This document shows, piece after piece, positions 10,374 to 21,699 of a stretch of 64,000 nucleotides of DNA. Under the pieces are notes generated by a model, which had not been told where the DNA came from, ran no database searches, and was given only the letters and a program-made list of their open reading frames with translations. This DNA is from Sepiola atlantica (Eukaryota; Mollusca; Cephalopoda; Sepiida; Sepiolidae), in the NCBI GenBank assembly GCA_963556195.1, contig OY744516.1:37166778-37230777 (forward strand), given 5' to 3'. A program made the translations under genes and the position numbers. Position 1 is the stretch's first letter. Each line of letters begins with the position of its first letter.

Positions 10374-10558
10374 CAATATATGTGACTTCACTTATCTGCC
10401 CTCTCTGTCTCTACATTTCCCTATCTCCTCTCCCCCGTCCCCCTTCCTCTGTCACTCTCTACCTTCGCCTGTCTCTTCTCCTCCCTTTTCTCTCTCTTTT
10501 CTCCCTTGTCTCTATCTATGTCTCTCATTCACGTTGTCTCTGTATCTCTTCCTTCCCT

Positions 10559-10617
<59 letters not shown>

Positions 10618-10640
10618 CTATCTCTCTCTCTATGCGTGTA
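10015..10640. repeat. CT-rich minisatellite with a conserved spacer
   Basis: CT/CCCT runs are separated by four nearly identical spacers reading TTGCAATATATGTGACTTC followed by G/ACTTATCTGCCC, at about 10,109, 10,193, 10,278 and 10,371. After 10,400 only CT-rich decay remains. The unit is about 85-100 bp and varies in CT length. Confidence 0.85.
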
Positions 10641-11610
10641 TGCGTACGTGGTTTCATCATTTCAGTCATACCAGTAGTAAACTCAGAACTTTTGTCGAAT
10701 CTCAAGCGACAGCAACGAATCTCTAATAATTCGGGAATCTGTTATCACTCCAATAGATTTCGGTAGCGCATTATAAAAAAAAAAAGAATAGTCGTGGCCA
10801 ATGATTTCTTGTTGATAACAACATCTCTTTTTCCCTGGAGTCTATCTGACGCAAGTGTCCGCAAATTTCCATTATTATTGTAACTCTCTTGGTGTTCTCG
10901 CACTAGTCGTTACCAGTGAATCTGAGTGAAAATAAGTCCCCTCAATATTCTAGTACTCCTCGTTCTCTTCCAATCGTTATCTGAATGATGCTACCCTCCA
11001 TCAATCATTCTATCCTTTCATACACGCGGTCACATAAGCATAAGGGGAGATGGCATCAAAATGACCTTATGTAATCGTTCAGTTTCATAAAGTCATTTAA
11101 TCATTAATATTTTAATTAACTTTGAATCATACCTTCGTTGTTGATCGCCGTTGTCATTAGTGCATGTGTTTGTCTTCCTCCAAGGACCAAGGCTAATTCT
11201 GTTAGCTGCAATCAGATATCTGCTGCATACTTCTTACATTAATTATGCACTTAATTCAAACAACTCGTTCTTAGAAAAATAAAGAATTTATTCTACCAAG
11301 ATGATTATCCTGTAGCTGAAAGGTCAAAAACAGGGGAGGCAATGAGAGAAAGAGAGTTACTTATGTTTTAAGCACATTGCTTGGTTATTATCGTTTTGTC
11401 TAACCATTTTATTAGCTCTTGTCTCATTCAAACTCCCACCAAGACTGGTTATCTTCTCAAAAGAAATCCCATCAGCCTGAGAACACGTGGCGTCATATTC
11501 TCTCACTTCCTCGACCATCAGTTCTCACAACTCAACAAGATCAATTCTTGGATCCCTTCATGCCCCCTTATCTGAAACCTTTCTTGTTTTTTAGTTGCGT
11601 TTTTTTATGG
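10641..11610. other. Unassigned DNA
   Basis: No coding sequence or known repeat recognised in this roughly 970-bp stretch. Confidence 0.4.
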
Positions 11611-12300
11611 AAATTGCTCCAAATGAAGCCACTTGATGTAAGGAGCTAACAAAAATGAAAGATGATTATCTCAAAGACAAGAGATGCTTATTGACCTTAG
11701 TCCAGCAGGAGAGTTCCACAAACCTGCAGTTCTTGAATAGGAAGCTATATTACAGTGAGGTATCAAAACAGCGAATTAATGGAGATCACTAGACCAATGA
11801 GTCAAACGAGCTGGAACAAAAGAAGTGGGGAATAGATCAGACAATTCTGAAGAAGACATTCCATAATAGTATTTATAGAAAAGACTGAGACTATCAACAT
11901 CGCGTCTGTGAGAGAGAGAGGGGTGCAGAGAAGAAGAAAGGGTGGGGCCAATCAAATTACAGATACGTTTTTGAACCTTATGAAGACCCCTCAAATAGGG
12001 CAGAGATTCATCAGCCCAAATATGACAACAGTACTCCATACATGGTCTGATAGTAAATTTGTAAAGACAGGAATAGCTTCAGGTGTGAGAAAGTGTTTAG
12101 AGCGATAGAGAGAACCAACTTCATGAGAAGCTGAAAGATCAATGGATCTAATGTATGAACTCCAAGAAAGATTTGATGAGAAAGAAAGACCAAGAAGTTT
12201 CAAAGTAGATTTCTCATCAAGGATAGAGTTATCCATGAGAATCACAGGAAGAAAAGGACGATTGAAAGACTTGACATATATCTCACCAATAGATACAATA
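11611..12300 (-). pseudogene. LINE family A, RT C-terminus (5'-truncated)
   Basis: On the minus strand, KSTLKLLGLSFSSNLSW...SYIRSI and VGSLYRSKHFLTPEAI are followed, after a frameshift, by MEYCCHIWADESL, LHKVQKRICNLIG and LSHRRDVDSLSLFYKYYYG. This is the thumb/C-terminal region of a jockey-like EN/RT LINE. The 3' flank (ATGGAAATTGCTCC, GAAGCCACTTGATGTAAGGAGCTAAC) is shared with the copies at 27.9 and 63.1 kb. Catalytic RT motifs are absent. Confidence 0.8.
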
Positions 12301-12469
12301 GGCTAATGGATGGTGCTATCCCTCATAGCTACTAAAACACGTCACGGTCACTTTCCATAGTACCAACCTATGTGGAGGGGGTCATCTACATATATTTTCC
12401 TTATATAATCTCAGACTTTACCCAGGCAGTTTCAGTGTAATGTATTGATTTACTCCTCTCCAGGAGGTT
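12301..12469. other. Unassigned DNA
   Basis: No feature seen; it separates the LINE fragment from repeat E. Confidence 0.4.
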
Positions 12470-12783
12470 AGGCACAAGGCCAGTTTTTATCCTACTCCCA
12501 CAAGTAAGATGTGACCCAAGGTCGGGTCGGGAAAGTGGGGTTTGAAAAGCCAGCACCCGAGAGGTGAGCACTCTGGCCATTAAAAATTGTCTGGGCAGCC
12601 CTGTCGGCATTCCCCGGTAGAGGTGCCTCAGACAGTAAGCAATAAACTTACTCCTCCTCAAAGAGGGGAGGCAAAGCCTGGGAGGGTGGACCTCCTAGAA
12701 CTGCACAGGACAGACCCATTGACCGGCGTAAGTCAAGCCCCGAAGGCCAAGACAATACCAGTCTATGGGGTGCAGTATCCATC
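12470..12783 (-). repeat. Dispersed repeat E, joined to a U2-like head
   Basis: It contains (plus strand) GAGCACTCTGGCC, CTGTCGGCATTCCCC, GCCTCAGACAGTAAGCAATAAA, ACTCC and GGAGGCAAAGCCTGGGAGGG. The same blocks occur in reverse complement at 60,470-60,640. It is clearly richer in GC than its surroundings. The U2-like sequence sits immediately at its 5' side when read on the minus strand, so E may be the body of a U2-headed SINE. Confidence 0.6.
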
Positions 12784-12830
12784 GGAACAGATACTACACT
12801 TTGATCTTAGCCAAAAGGCCAAGAAATGTA
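12784..12830 (-). pseudogene. U2 snRNA 5'-domain copy
   Basis: The minus strand reads GGCCTTTTGGCTAAGATCAA then AGTGTAGTATCTGTTC, essentially identical to the 5' end of metazoan U2 snRNA (stem I end, branch-site-pairing GTAGTA region, start of stem IIa). Just upstream is CATTTCTT where U2 has ATCGCTTCTC. After CTGTTC the sequence departs from U2: the rest of stem II, the Sm site and stems III/IV are missing. It cannot make a full U2 RNA. It is the best-preserved member of the U2-like set here. Confidence 0.85.
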
Positions 12831-12889
12831 GCCGTTCACTTATAGTAAGTGACTTGTAGCATTATGTGGGATACTTTTCAATCCTCAAT

Positions 12890-13190
12890 ATGAACAACTG
12901 GCTGACGTCGTGTTGTGGGCAGAAAACATCTGTTTGTTTCTCTCTGGTGACGTCTGGTTGCAAAGATGATGATTGGCAGTTGCAGAGACGTTAATCTTTC
13001 ATTCTTCTTTCTCTTTGTGGTTAAAGTAATAGAAGCCGTTATAAAGAACAACAAGTAACTCCATTATTTTCTGAAACTTGTTTTACTTCTTACAGTAATT
13101 TGCAGCAAATACATGAAGATGAAGAACAACTTCCTCCTTCAACTCCCGTACGGTGGAGGAGGACACAAAAACCCACCTTCTTTTTTATTG
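12890..13190 (+). repeat. Dispersed repeat D, copy 1
   Basis: Shares AGAAGCCGTTATAAAGAACAACAAG, AACTCCATTATTT, TTTTACTTCTTACAGTAATTTGCAGC and AAATACATGAAGAT with four other loci (14.3, 21.0, 35.0 and 61.3 kb). No coding potential. The 3' half of the family is missing here. Confidence 0.65.
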
Positions 13191-13199
13191 TTTTATTTT

Positions 13200-13620
13200 T
13201 TTAATAATGAGCCATCACTTATCAAAGCTAAAAGCGACTCCAGCATAAGAGCTAATTAGATGGATAGATTGTCAGTTGAATGATAATAAATATTATGAGA
13301 GGATTGACACTGATGAATGGAATGGACAAAATTTGAACACCTGTGAGGACGGTTTGTGACAAGTATTTGTTGATATTGAATTTCAAGACAACCGTGTTGT
13401 AGTCTGCAGGGAAGTAATTCTGTAGTATTGTGTTCCACAGATGGGAGGTTTGGGGAAATAATCTCTACCAATAGAAATTCCGTTTCATGTTATGCAGATG
13501 AAGGAAGAAAGGACATTTTTAGCAGTTGTGGTAGAAGACGAGTTCTTGGTGTGAATGTCTTACAAGGAGGAACCAGGGATTGAAGCTCAGTCAAGCACTT
13601 CCCATCGAAATAATAATAGT
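13200..13620 (-). pseudogene. LINE family C, ORF 3' end
   Basis: The minus strand encodes, over two frames, CLTELQSLVPPCKTFTPRTR and then a segment with SHLWNTILQNYFPADYNTVV, the C-terminal 'RNxLWNxLP' region found at the end of many EN/RT LINE polyproteins. Related ends are at 35,820-36,140 and 62,150-62,290. No RT catalytic motif is included, so only the last part of the element is here. Confidence 0.65.
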
Positions 13621-13718
13621 GTAGAAAAAGATTAGCAACTTTCTGTTGTCAGGATGTATGTGTTTTGCTTTGATGTAGAGATCAGGCATGTTGTTTGGTG
13701 TCCGTTTGCATCTTGCAT

Positions 13719-13719
<1 letters not shown>

Positions 13720-13794
<75 letters not shown>
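13720..13794. repeat. (GAT)n(CAT)n palindromic trinucleotide
   Basis: About 14 GAT units run directly into about 11 ATC/CAT units, so the tract is self-complementary and could form a hairpin or cruciform. Asp- and His-rich translated frames are artefacts of it. Confidence 0.95.
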
Positions 13795-14219
13795 TATGGC
13801 ACTTTGTATGGGGACATGAAGTAGTAAGTTCCATAACAGAAGCTTTTTGGCTAAGATTAATGCCGTGTATTTTCATTGGCAGGAATGCTGTGTTTAACTT
13901 CAGCGTGGAGGCTGACTGCCTCATTGTTGACGACCTGCTTAGCTCTTAGTTTCTCTTGGCTATTTATAAAATCATACATGAAAGATTCTTGAACATGTTT
14001 CCTTCTGTACCTAACATACTGATTGGCTATTGTTTATGTAGGTGTTTAGGTTGAGCATGCACATGCTGTTAGTAGTCACGATTATAACATCAATTGCAAG
14101 TCAGTCCCGACAGCTTTAATATTAGTAAACAAAATATTGACTAAAATAAGTACTTAATTTGTATTTCTTAAATAAAATTTATTTTTTACAATAATATTAT
14201 ATACCATAGCGTGGCAGGC
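13795..14219. other. Unassigned DNA with weak U2-like phrase
   Basis: No gene. A phrase AGCTTTTTGGCTAAGATTAA (about 13,841-13,860) resembles the U2 head but lacks the GTAGTA part, so I list it only as a possible remnant. Confidence 0.3.
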
Positions 14220-14770
14220 TTTTTATGATCCTTACGGATTGTTGGTTATCTTCTTTATTGACAGAAAAAGATATTCGTGTCTCTAAAGTAGTTCGTGACA
14301 TTTACTTGTAAAAATGATTGTAGTGGTGATACGTCAGTCATCTTCTTCCTTCTCTCTGAATAATAGCATCCATTAAGAAGAACAACAAATAATTCCATTA
14401 TTTACTCTGTAATTCGATTTACTTCTTGCAGTAATTTGCAGCAAGTACATCAAGATAAACTGTATCTATCCCTTCCAAATGATGTAGGGCGGAGCATGAC
14501 TCAAAAGCCATGCCCACTTTGAAGTCAACTCTCAGAGGCAGAAACTCTCCCGCTTTTCTGCCATGTACTTCCTCCAATGACGTCATATTCTATCACGTAA
14601 TCTAAATGCGAAACTTTTAATTTATTAATCCGAATTCTAAACTTGTAACTTCTAAATGGAATTTTCCATTCTCTGCTTAATTTTAACCTTACGTGGAAAA
14701 TTTCCGATTCTAACCTTTTTTTTACATATTTGCATTAAAATCTTGCTGCAATTATTAAACGGAATATTTT
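14220..14770 (+). repeat. Dispersed repeat D, copy 2
   Basis: The most complete D copy: GCATCCATTAAGAAGAACAAC, TTTACTTCTTGCAGTAATTTG, CAAGATAAACTGTATC, then AGGGCGGAGCATGACTCAAAA, CAGAGGCAGAAACTCTCCCG, TAATGGAATTTTCCATTC, TTAACCTTACGTGGAAAATT and TACATATTTGCATTAAAATC. These blocks recur in the same order at 61.2-61.7 kb. Confidence 0.75.
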
Positions 14771-16059
14771 AGAAATTTGTTTGGATTTTTATTAAATAAA
14801 AATGAAAGACAATTTTGTTACTTTTTCATTTACAGGATTACTTTTACGCTTACGTGAAAATTTTCTGATTTTAAGCAAAGTGGGTGCTTCTTTGGTGCCA
14901 ATAAGCTCACACATCCAGACCATTAGTTGAGACTTGATCCATGGGGGTTGTGGCTTCGGGAAATCCCATCAAGGATAACTGTAGGGTTCCTTTCCATTCA
15001 CAACATGGCACGTACAGTTACCCATGATATTATACAACTGTTGATAGAGCAGCCGTTCTTAGCGTTATCTAAGAGTTTGGGCTCCGAAACCGAAAAAAAA
15101 AATGAACCGGAAGTTATGATTTTGAATTGTAAACTTAATTCATTAAATCGCTTAAAATAATATTAGTACTGATAATAATTAAGATATTAATATCAAGAAA
15201 AGTTTTTTGTATATATAATAAAATAGCAGAATCAAATTATAAGTGAATCGTACTGAATATGAATTTATTAGACAATGTTTAAAAAATTAATATGCAAATC
15301 ATTTACTGCCTTGATAATGTTTAGTAAGGGTTTATGTTGGGATTAAATATCCCTGAAAGAAAGTTCAATTCTCGCATGTGAGAATGCAATAACAATTATG
15401 TAGATAAGTGCAAAATAGAAACAGGGCAACAGCTTTTGTGAGAAGGAACACAACAACAATTGTATATAAGTTTAAAACCGTTTTACTTGTGAGAAAACAT
15501 GAGGGCAAATATATACAACAAATGGTGAGTTCAAAGTTCAGAAAGGAGGAAGTTAATTTAGGTTTGCGAAAACGTGCTTCGCGAACTTATCTTGTGGGAG
15601 TTCTGGTAACAGGTTTCACGTGCTCCCACCTACAATTCTGGCTCTTGTCGAGATGTAGTCACTTCAGTCCAAGATGGTTGATAACAGGAAGGAGTAGGGG
15701 CTCTCTGTGACTGCCTTCGAGGGCTTTGTCTCAGAAGGATCCAGCCGCGGTCCTACCAGATTCAAAAGGTGGGTCGAAAAGAGGCCGGGACACAGCGTGC
15801 AAGCGTTTTTATAGGCTGACTCACATGACCCCTAAGGGAATAGGGGTTGGGATGCCTGACAGCCAATCCGTGAAACCATTAAGGGACAAGGCTGCAGCTA
15901 GTCAGTGAGGGGGACGTTAATAAATTCCAATACTGTGAGTTTATATACCGTATGTGAAAATATTTTTATGGTGTTTTAATATGATTATAGTTCGGATAAA
16001 CGGGAAAAAACTTCATCAATTTCTTGGCATCTTCTTAGCAGATTCGTGTTATCTGCGAA
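14771..16059. other. Unassigned DNA, including a GC-richer block at 15,590-15,910
   Basis: Frames of 60-100 codons in 15,408-15,908 show no domain. The block at 15,590-15,910 is richer in G+C than its flanks and holds a TTTTTATAGG TATA-like element near 15,808 followed by GACTCAC. It may be a promoter or LTR remnant, but no partner was found. Confidence 0.35.
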
Positions 16060-16690
16060 CTAGTTGGACCATATACCTCCTTTAGCAGATTGTATAGCTG
16101 TTTTGCATTATTTGTATCAGACACTATTTTGATTTCATTTGCTTTTCATTGACCCTTAGATGATGCTTCACTTTTGTGTTTTACTTTTGAAAATCTTTAT
16201 AGTTCTGTGCCATTCAACAATGAGAAAAGAGCAAGGCCTAAATTTCCACATCGTTCTCATCAAACCAATATTTGTGTTTTCGTTTGACAAATCCCAGTAA
16301 ATCAGCACTGATCCCATGCAAACACCCTTTCATGGTTCCGATGTGATGTTCTTACAAGTGATCTTCTCAATACACCGTGTAAGGATTTTTCTTATCGTTT
16401 CATGTTTAAGACCAACATTTACTTTCTTTAGGAGGACGATACCTCTGTTCAACATGGGTGATTTTACCCAAAATTTAAACTTACGTTGTACAAAGCGGTG
16501 ATCCGTCCAGCAACCAGCACCACGCATAACGCTTACCATGTGAATATCCCTGATATCTTGCTTTCTCATCAAGACATTGTCAATTAGATGACATGTCTTG
16601 GGAGCCGGGATGCATCCAAGTTGTTTCGTACTTCTGTTTCTGCCAGAAAAAGCGTTTACAACCATAAAATCAAGCTAAGTACATTGCAAA
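16060..16690 (-). pseudogene. LINE endonuclease (EEP) fragment and linker
   Basis: The minus-strand frame 16,665-16,330 holds PKTCHLIDNVLMRKQDIRDI and MRGAGCWTDHRFVQRKFKF. The 'hxxIDxVLxR' block and TDHR (equivalent of the SDH catalytic motif) are the last parts of an AP-endonuclease-like domain of LINE elements, which nicks target DNA. Downstream sequence to about 16,060 reads as a broken linker. The first half of the domain and the RT are missing. Confidence 0.6.
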
Positions 16691-16789
16691 AGTAACAAGC
16701 TGCTACTCTTACAGAACCCAGCACCATGTTTTCCAGAATATTCCTAGTCTCTCAGTCCTTGAAATTTTCATGTTCCCACACGTACATTC

Positions 16790-16799
16790 ATATATATAT

Positions 16800-16849
<50 letters not shown>

Positions 16850-16880
16850 AGAGAGAGTGAGAGAGAGAGAGATAGATATA
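16790..16880. repeat. (TA)n plus (GA)n microsatellite
   Basis: TA runs interrupted by TAAATA, then GAGAGA. Confidence 0.9.
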
Positions 16881-16885
16881 AATAT

Positions 16886-16935
16886 ATACACCAGCCGTAA
16901 TTATCCAGCGTTGCCCGGGTGAAGTGCTTAGATAA
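16886..16935 (+). repeat. Family F head motif (CCAGCGTTGCCCGGG)
   Basis: CCAGCCGTAATTATCCAGCG followed by TTGCCCGGGTGAAG matches the head seen at 37.1 and 60.8 kb. The rest of the unit is not clear here. Confidence 0.5.
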
Positions 16936-17028
16936 ACGTTTTATTGTGTGAACGATGTTTATCCAGAATAATTATCTGGCTTATCACCGAGTGACCTTGT
17001 CTACCTCTTATTAACTTCCATCTCTCTG

Positions 17029-17142
<114 letters not shown>

Positions 17143-17390
17143 GTTTGTGTGCGCCCACCCTTTTCGTGGGTTAAGCACTATGGGAAATGAAACTGCCAGC
17201 TGTTATTAGCTCTCTTTGTAAAAACGAATAGAGCATTGTTTGACTGCTGATATTGTTTATATAAACAGTAAAATTACCATTTTGCACATGTGCCAATGGT
17301 GCAGATCAAAGCCCGGACTGTTGAAAAGATGACCGGGTTTCAATCTCAGTTTAAAGCACTTGCATGTCTAACCACACTAAAGAGCTGTGC

Positions 17391-17830
17391 TACAGTGAAA
17401 ACATTGTCATCTATATAACTCGTACAGGATTCAAAAGAGGGATTACCTAACGTGCTTAATTAATGAGCTCAACCATTATATAAATGATCCATTACCTAAA
17501 CTCTGTGATGATTCTATCATTGTAACTATAATCTGTTCGTTGCATTGAGCTTGGTATATATTTAACATTGGAATTTATTCCCGACAACCGTATAATATTA
17601 TGTATCAGGTTATGACTATAAAGAAATAAAGGAAAGCATGATTATAGTAGCATTTAGAACAGAATTTTTCAACTTTTTTTATCGTTGCGTAACCCTTAAA
17701 ATAAATTACCTGTCTCAAAGAACCCTTGCACAAAAACAAAACTATATACTATGTCCTTTTCATTTTATTTTCACCGTAGTTAACATGGTAAATATCATAG
17801 TATATATTTTTGAACAATTGCTTTAGGGAA
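17391..17830 (+). repeat. 0.4-kb tandem duplication, copy 1
   Basis: The sequence from TATATAACTCGTACAGGATT to the GAACAATTGCTTTAGGG end is repeated about 515 bp later with few differences. It contains no recognised coding sequence. Confidence 0.85.
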
Positions 17831-17908
17831 ATGTTTGGGCTGGATGAGAGGTTTGAGATCCTTTGGCTGATCTTTCCAGTACGAATTTCGTGTGTTATGG
17901 CTGTTTTC

Positions 17909-18312
17909 AGTGAAAGCATCGTTATCTATATAACTCGTACAGGATTCAAAAGAGGGATTACCTAATGTGCTTAACCATTATATAAATGATTCATTACCTA
18001 AACTCTGTGATGAATCTATCATTGTAACTATAATCTGTTCGTTGCATTGAGCTTGGTATATATTTAACATTGGAATTTATTCCCGACAACCGTATAATAT
18101 TATGTATCAGGTTATGACTATAAAGAAATAAAGGAAAGCATGATTATAGTAGCATTTACAACAGCATTTTTCAACCTTTTTATCGTTGCGTAACCCTTAA
18201 AATAAATTACCTGTCTCAAAGAATCCTTGCACAAAATGAAATTATATACCATGTATTTCATTGTAGTTCACATAGTCAATATCATAGTATATGTTTTTGA
18301 ATAACTGCTTTA
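17909..18312 (+). repeat. 0.4-kb tandem duplication, copy 2
   Basis: Matches 17,391-17,830 but lacks about 13-16 bp (AATTAATGAGCTC region) and about 20 bp of the CATTTTATTTTCACC region. The short stretch between copies is unique. Confidence 0.85.
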
Positions 18313-18860
18313 AGGGACGATTAATATTTCTTTGTCATAAAAAGTCATATTGTTCCTTTATAAATACTTCATCAGAAAGTTTTCATTCACATAAAAAATC
18401 TAAAACTCAAACGTAAAAAATGAACATAAATAACCCATATTATTTACTTATAATATAAATGTAAACAGAACAGAAAACAGAAAATTGCTGCATCAGTTTA
18501 TTATTTATTTTATCTTTTACTGGCAATGTTCAAAAGACATAAGGTAAAATGTCCCGTGAACCAATAAATGGGCTTTAAAATGTGACTTTCAGTGCGATTT
18601 GATAAAGTGGGTCACTTTATACATGAATCAGTCACGTGTTTAGTAATAATACGTATATGAAATTAAATCAAAAATCAAAAGTGCATTAGCTTATCTCACT
18701 TGTTATTGCGGAACCCTTAGGGACCTTTTCAAGAGCCTTAGGTTGAGTAACGCTGATTTAGAAGATCCCCATTTGTAATGATATTACCTCGGCTGATCGA
18801 ACAAAAAGCAGGACAATAAATAAAAGTTATAGCCTAAGTTTTATAAACGAGATATGGATC
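18313..18860. other. Unassigned AT-rich DNA
   Basis: No gene or known repeat recognised. The phrase GCGGAACCCTTAGGGACC near 18,708 echoes GCGTAACCCTTAAAATAAA of the flanking duplication. Confidence 0.4.
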
Positions 18861-18869
18861 AGAGGTGGT

Positions 18870-20180
18870 GGTGGGGGGAGGCAGATGTCGTATTTGGAAT
18901 GTGACTGTGATTATTTTGATAATTCCAATGAATTACAGACCAGTGAGCCTCACCTCTATCGTTTCAAAATCCATGGAAGTTCTACTCAAGCAGACAATCA
19001 TGGCTCATCTTATATCTACTGCTACCATCTCTCCATCTCAACATGGTTTCATTCCAAAACGTTCATGTCTCACAAATTTACTTGTGATGGAAGAATGGGT
19101 TACGAGTATAATGGACATTGTCTTTTTGGACTTTGCCAAGGCCTTTGATTTTGTCAATCATTGTTTACTTTTATATAAACTCAACACCTATGGTCTTCAT
19201 GAATCGGTTATAAAGTGGATAAGATCCTTTCTTGGTGATCGTAAATACAGGGTTCAGATAAATGGCAGTCTGTCATCTGAAATGGATGCTAGCAGTTGTG
19301 TTCTTCAAGGCTCTTTCTACTTTATATAAACGACACGCCAAAAGTGATTGGTGGAAACGTGCTCCTATTTGCAGATGACATCAAATTAGTAGCTCGTAGA
19401 AGCGAAACTGACAATCTCAAGTCTAGCCTTCAACCTGTTTAGGAATGGTCCATTGTATGGGACAAACCTTAATGTCGATAAATGCTACCATATTGCAGTG
19501 AGATCTCTTGACTCGGCTCTTACTCTTGGCGGTGACATGGCTCGACTCAAGGAGGCGAACAAGACAAAAGATCTTGGCCTTCTGGTCAACTTGTCTTTGA
19601 AGTCATCTAAACATTGCATTTCAGGCTGAAAAGCAAGGAGCACTCTATTTCTCATTCGACGCTCTTTCTGCAAACTCACTCCTGAAATATTTCTCCCATT
19701 TTATGTTTCCCTCGTCAGACTACTGTTAGAGTATGATGTACAGGCCTCTGCTCGCTCCATATCTAATGCGTAGTATCCAACATCTGGAGAGAGTTCAAAG
19801 ACTGACTTCTCGAATGGTGCAGGGTCTATGGGATCTGATCTATGAAAGCCAATTTAAGAAACTTAACCTTTTCTCCCTTGAGCGCCGACGATTATGCGGT
19901 GATCTCATTTTGGCCTACAATATCCTCAATGGTCATTATGATATACTTCAGGACCTATTGTTCACTCCTGCACCAGAAAGAGGTCTATGCTGACACCACA
20001 AGAAACTATTTCACTACTTATTTCGATTGAACCGGGGGAAGGCTGTTTTCTCAATTAGGATCCCTAAATCTTGAAATTGGCTGCCAAGAGAGGTAATAAA
20101 TGTGCCAATAACGCAACAATTCAAGGTGAATTTGGACGGGTGCAGGGCTACTGTATCCTCTTTTGTGTAAATTTTTACCA
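18870..20180 (+). pseudogene. CR1-like LINE reverse transcriptase, 5'-truncated
   Basis: It starts at NYRPVSLTSIVSKSMEVLL (RT motif), followed by SQHGFIPKRSCLTNLL, VFLDFAKAFDFVNHCLLLYK (catalytic Asp block) and, after a frameshift near 19,318, INDTPKVIGGNVLLFADDIK (FADD box). Later parts, in several frames with stops, include NVDKCYH, a KDLGLLVNLSLKSSKH block and FSLERRRLCGDLILAYNIL. All are in the order of an RT domain that copies element RNA. A repetitive GAAATTG tail follows at 20,222-20,250, as expected of a CR1/RTE-type 3' end. Frameshifts and stops make it inactive. Confidence 0.8.
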
Positions 20181-20217
20181 CATGGCAAATGAAATATGCT
20201 TGCTTTATTTTTTACCA

Positions 20218-20256
20218 GATTAATTCAATTGAAATTGAAATTGAATTGAAGAAATG
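20218..20256 (+). repeat. GAAATTG-type 3' tail
   Basis: Short tandem AATTGAAATTG units directly after the LINE 3' UTR; likely the element's 3' end. Confidence 0.5.
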
Positions 20257-20934
20257 GAAATTAAAATATTTTATTATTTATATTTTGAGGTATGTCGATT
20301 TGAGGAATGCATTAAAAACAATTGTCAGAATTACATCACCACTCGAGAAAGGATCGGGAAAAACAACAGAGTTGAGGTCAAAGTAAGCAGACATTTCTCC
20401 TTTTGCTCCATCCAGCAATAGCTGGGGAGCTGACTGTGTATGTGAGGCTGAGGGTGCTAAAAAATGTCAACATTCTACTCAAATAAATTTTGAGTTATAA
20501 AAAAACTGTTGTGTTTCGATTTTTAATTTTTACTGCAACAACTTTCCCATGGGCATTTGGGGGTCAGTAAAAAATGGGGCATGACGTGACATACCCGATT
20601 TCGTGCATACTGGCCATTCAACATGGGTGGTGAAAGAACTTGGATTACCACGATCATCAGAGTCCGGAACTATTGACATCAGAGTATAATGTGACACATG
20701 AAGAACAATAAAGATAGAATTTTACAAGGAATCTAATGTCGTCTTTAAAATAAACCATTGAAGTCCTTTGGTTCCACATCAGATATCATCATTGGAGCTA
20801 GCTAAAAACTGAAAACACATTTCAAGGAAATTCAAAACGAAATTATGTGAAATTCATTATTTCTTTAAGAATAAAAAAAATGCAAATGTCAATGTAACGT
20901 TACGTTGGCAATTCTTTAATACCAACCAGAACAC
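20257..20934. other. Unassigned DNA
   Basis: No recognised coding sequence or repeat family. Confidence 0.4.
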
Positions 20935-21360
20935 TGGAGTTTTGTTGACATGTTGTATGTAGTCGGCTGTATTGATGGTAGTAACATTCGTCGTAAAGAT
21001 CTTTTTCGTTTCTTCTCTTTGATGGTGTATTAATGGAAGCCATTAAAAAGAACAAAAATTCCACTATTTGCTCTGGGCTGTATGTTATTTTCGCGTTGTT
21101 TTAATTATTTTACAGCAAGGTCATATCGATGATTGCATCTTCTCAGCCATCCCCTGTAGGGGTAGCGGAAGAGGCTAAAAAAAAAGACGTCCTTTTGTTT
21201 CGACGTAAAACACCCAAGAGACACCATCTTTCTGACTTCTTTGCTAGACCAACTTCCTACCATGACATAGTTTCCTGTACACGTAACTCTAATTCTAATC
21301 TTGAACTTCTGATGGAATTTTCCTACTTTCCTTCTTCGTCTAACTTTATATTAAAAAAAT
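20935..21360 (+). repeat. Dispersed repeat D, copy 3
   Basis: Carries TTGACATGTTGTATGTAGT, AATGGAAGCCATTAAAAAGAAC, CCACTATTTGCTCTGG, CCCCTGTAGGGGTAGCGG, ACACGTAACTCTAATTCTAATC and GATGGAATTTTCCTAC in the D order. A 98-codon frame inside (21,129-21,425) is a by-product of the repeat. Confidence 0.7.
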
Positions 21361-21699
21361 CCGTTTTTAATATGATTGTAACCTACGTCCAATCTACATA
21401 CATCAATATGAAAATAAATAAATAAATAAAAAGAGAAATCTGAATTTGTTTTTTGTTTTGTTTGTTTTGTTTTTTTTCAGTATATATTATTGATGGACAT
21501 GATATCTGGGTGAGTTCATTAACCTGCCCCATCCCTTCCACAAAGGCAATGTTACAAACAAGTTCAATTTTTAATGTGGCTAAAATCCAGCCCAACAAAG
21601 GGCACTTTGAATTGGGGAAAAAATTAAAATTGGCTCAGTCTAGAACGATTTCAGAACAAATTTGATAAATAATACAATTTTAACAAATTATGCACAAGG
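21361..21699. other. Unassigned DNA
   Basis: AT-rich with G/T-rich strings; a weak resemblance to the U2-unit flank begins near 21,590 but is not decisive. Confidence 0.35.

Noticed and set aside
9508..10677. 389-codon open frame, the second longest in the window
   Set aside because: More than half is Ser-Leu repeats from the CT minisatellite; no start context, domain or conserved block in the remainder.
12784..12830. Functional U2 snRNA gene
   Set aside because: Only about 45 nt of U2 remain; the Sm site and 3' stem-loops are missing and the flanks are repetitive.
13591..13924. Frames with poly-Met/Ile or poly-Asp/poly-His
   Set aside because: They are translations of the GAT/CAT trinucleotide tract; the same holds for the poly-Asp frame at 47,360-47,614.
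15590..15910. tRNA- or rRNA-derived block
   Set aside because: GC content and short hairpins attracted attention, but no A/B boxes, cloverleaf or rRNA core could be recognised.
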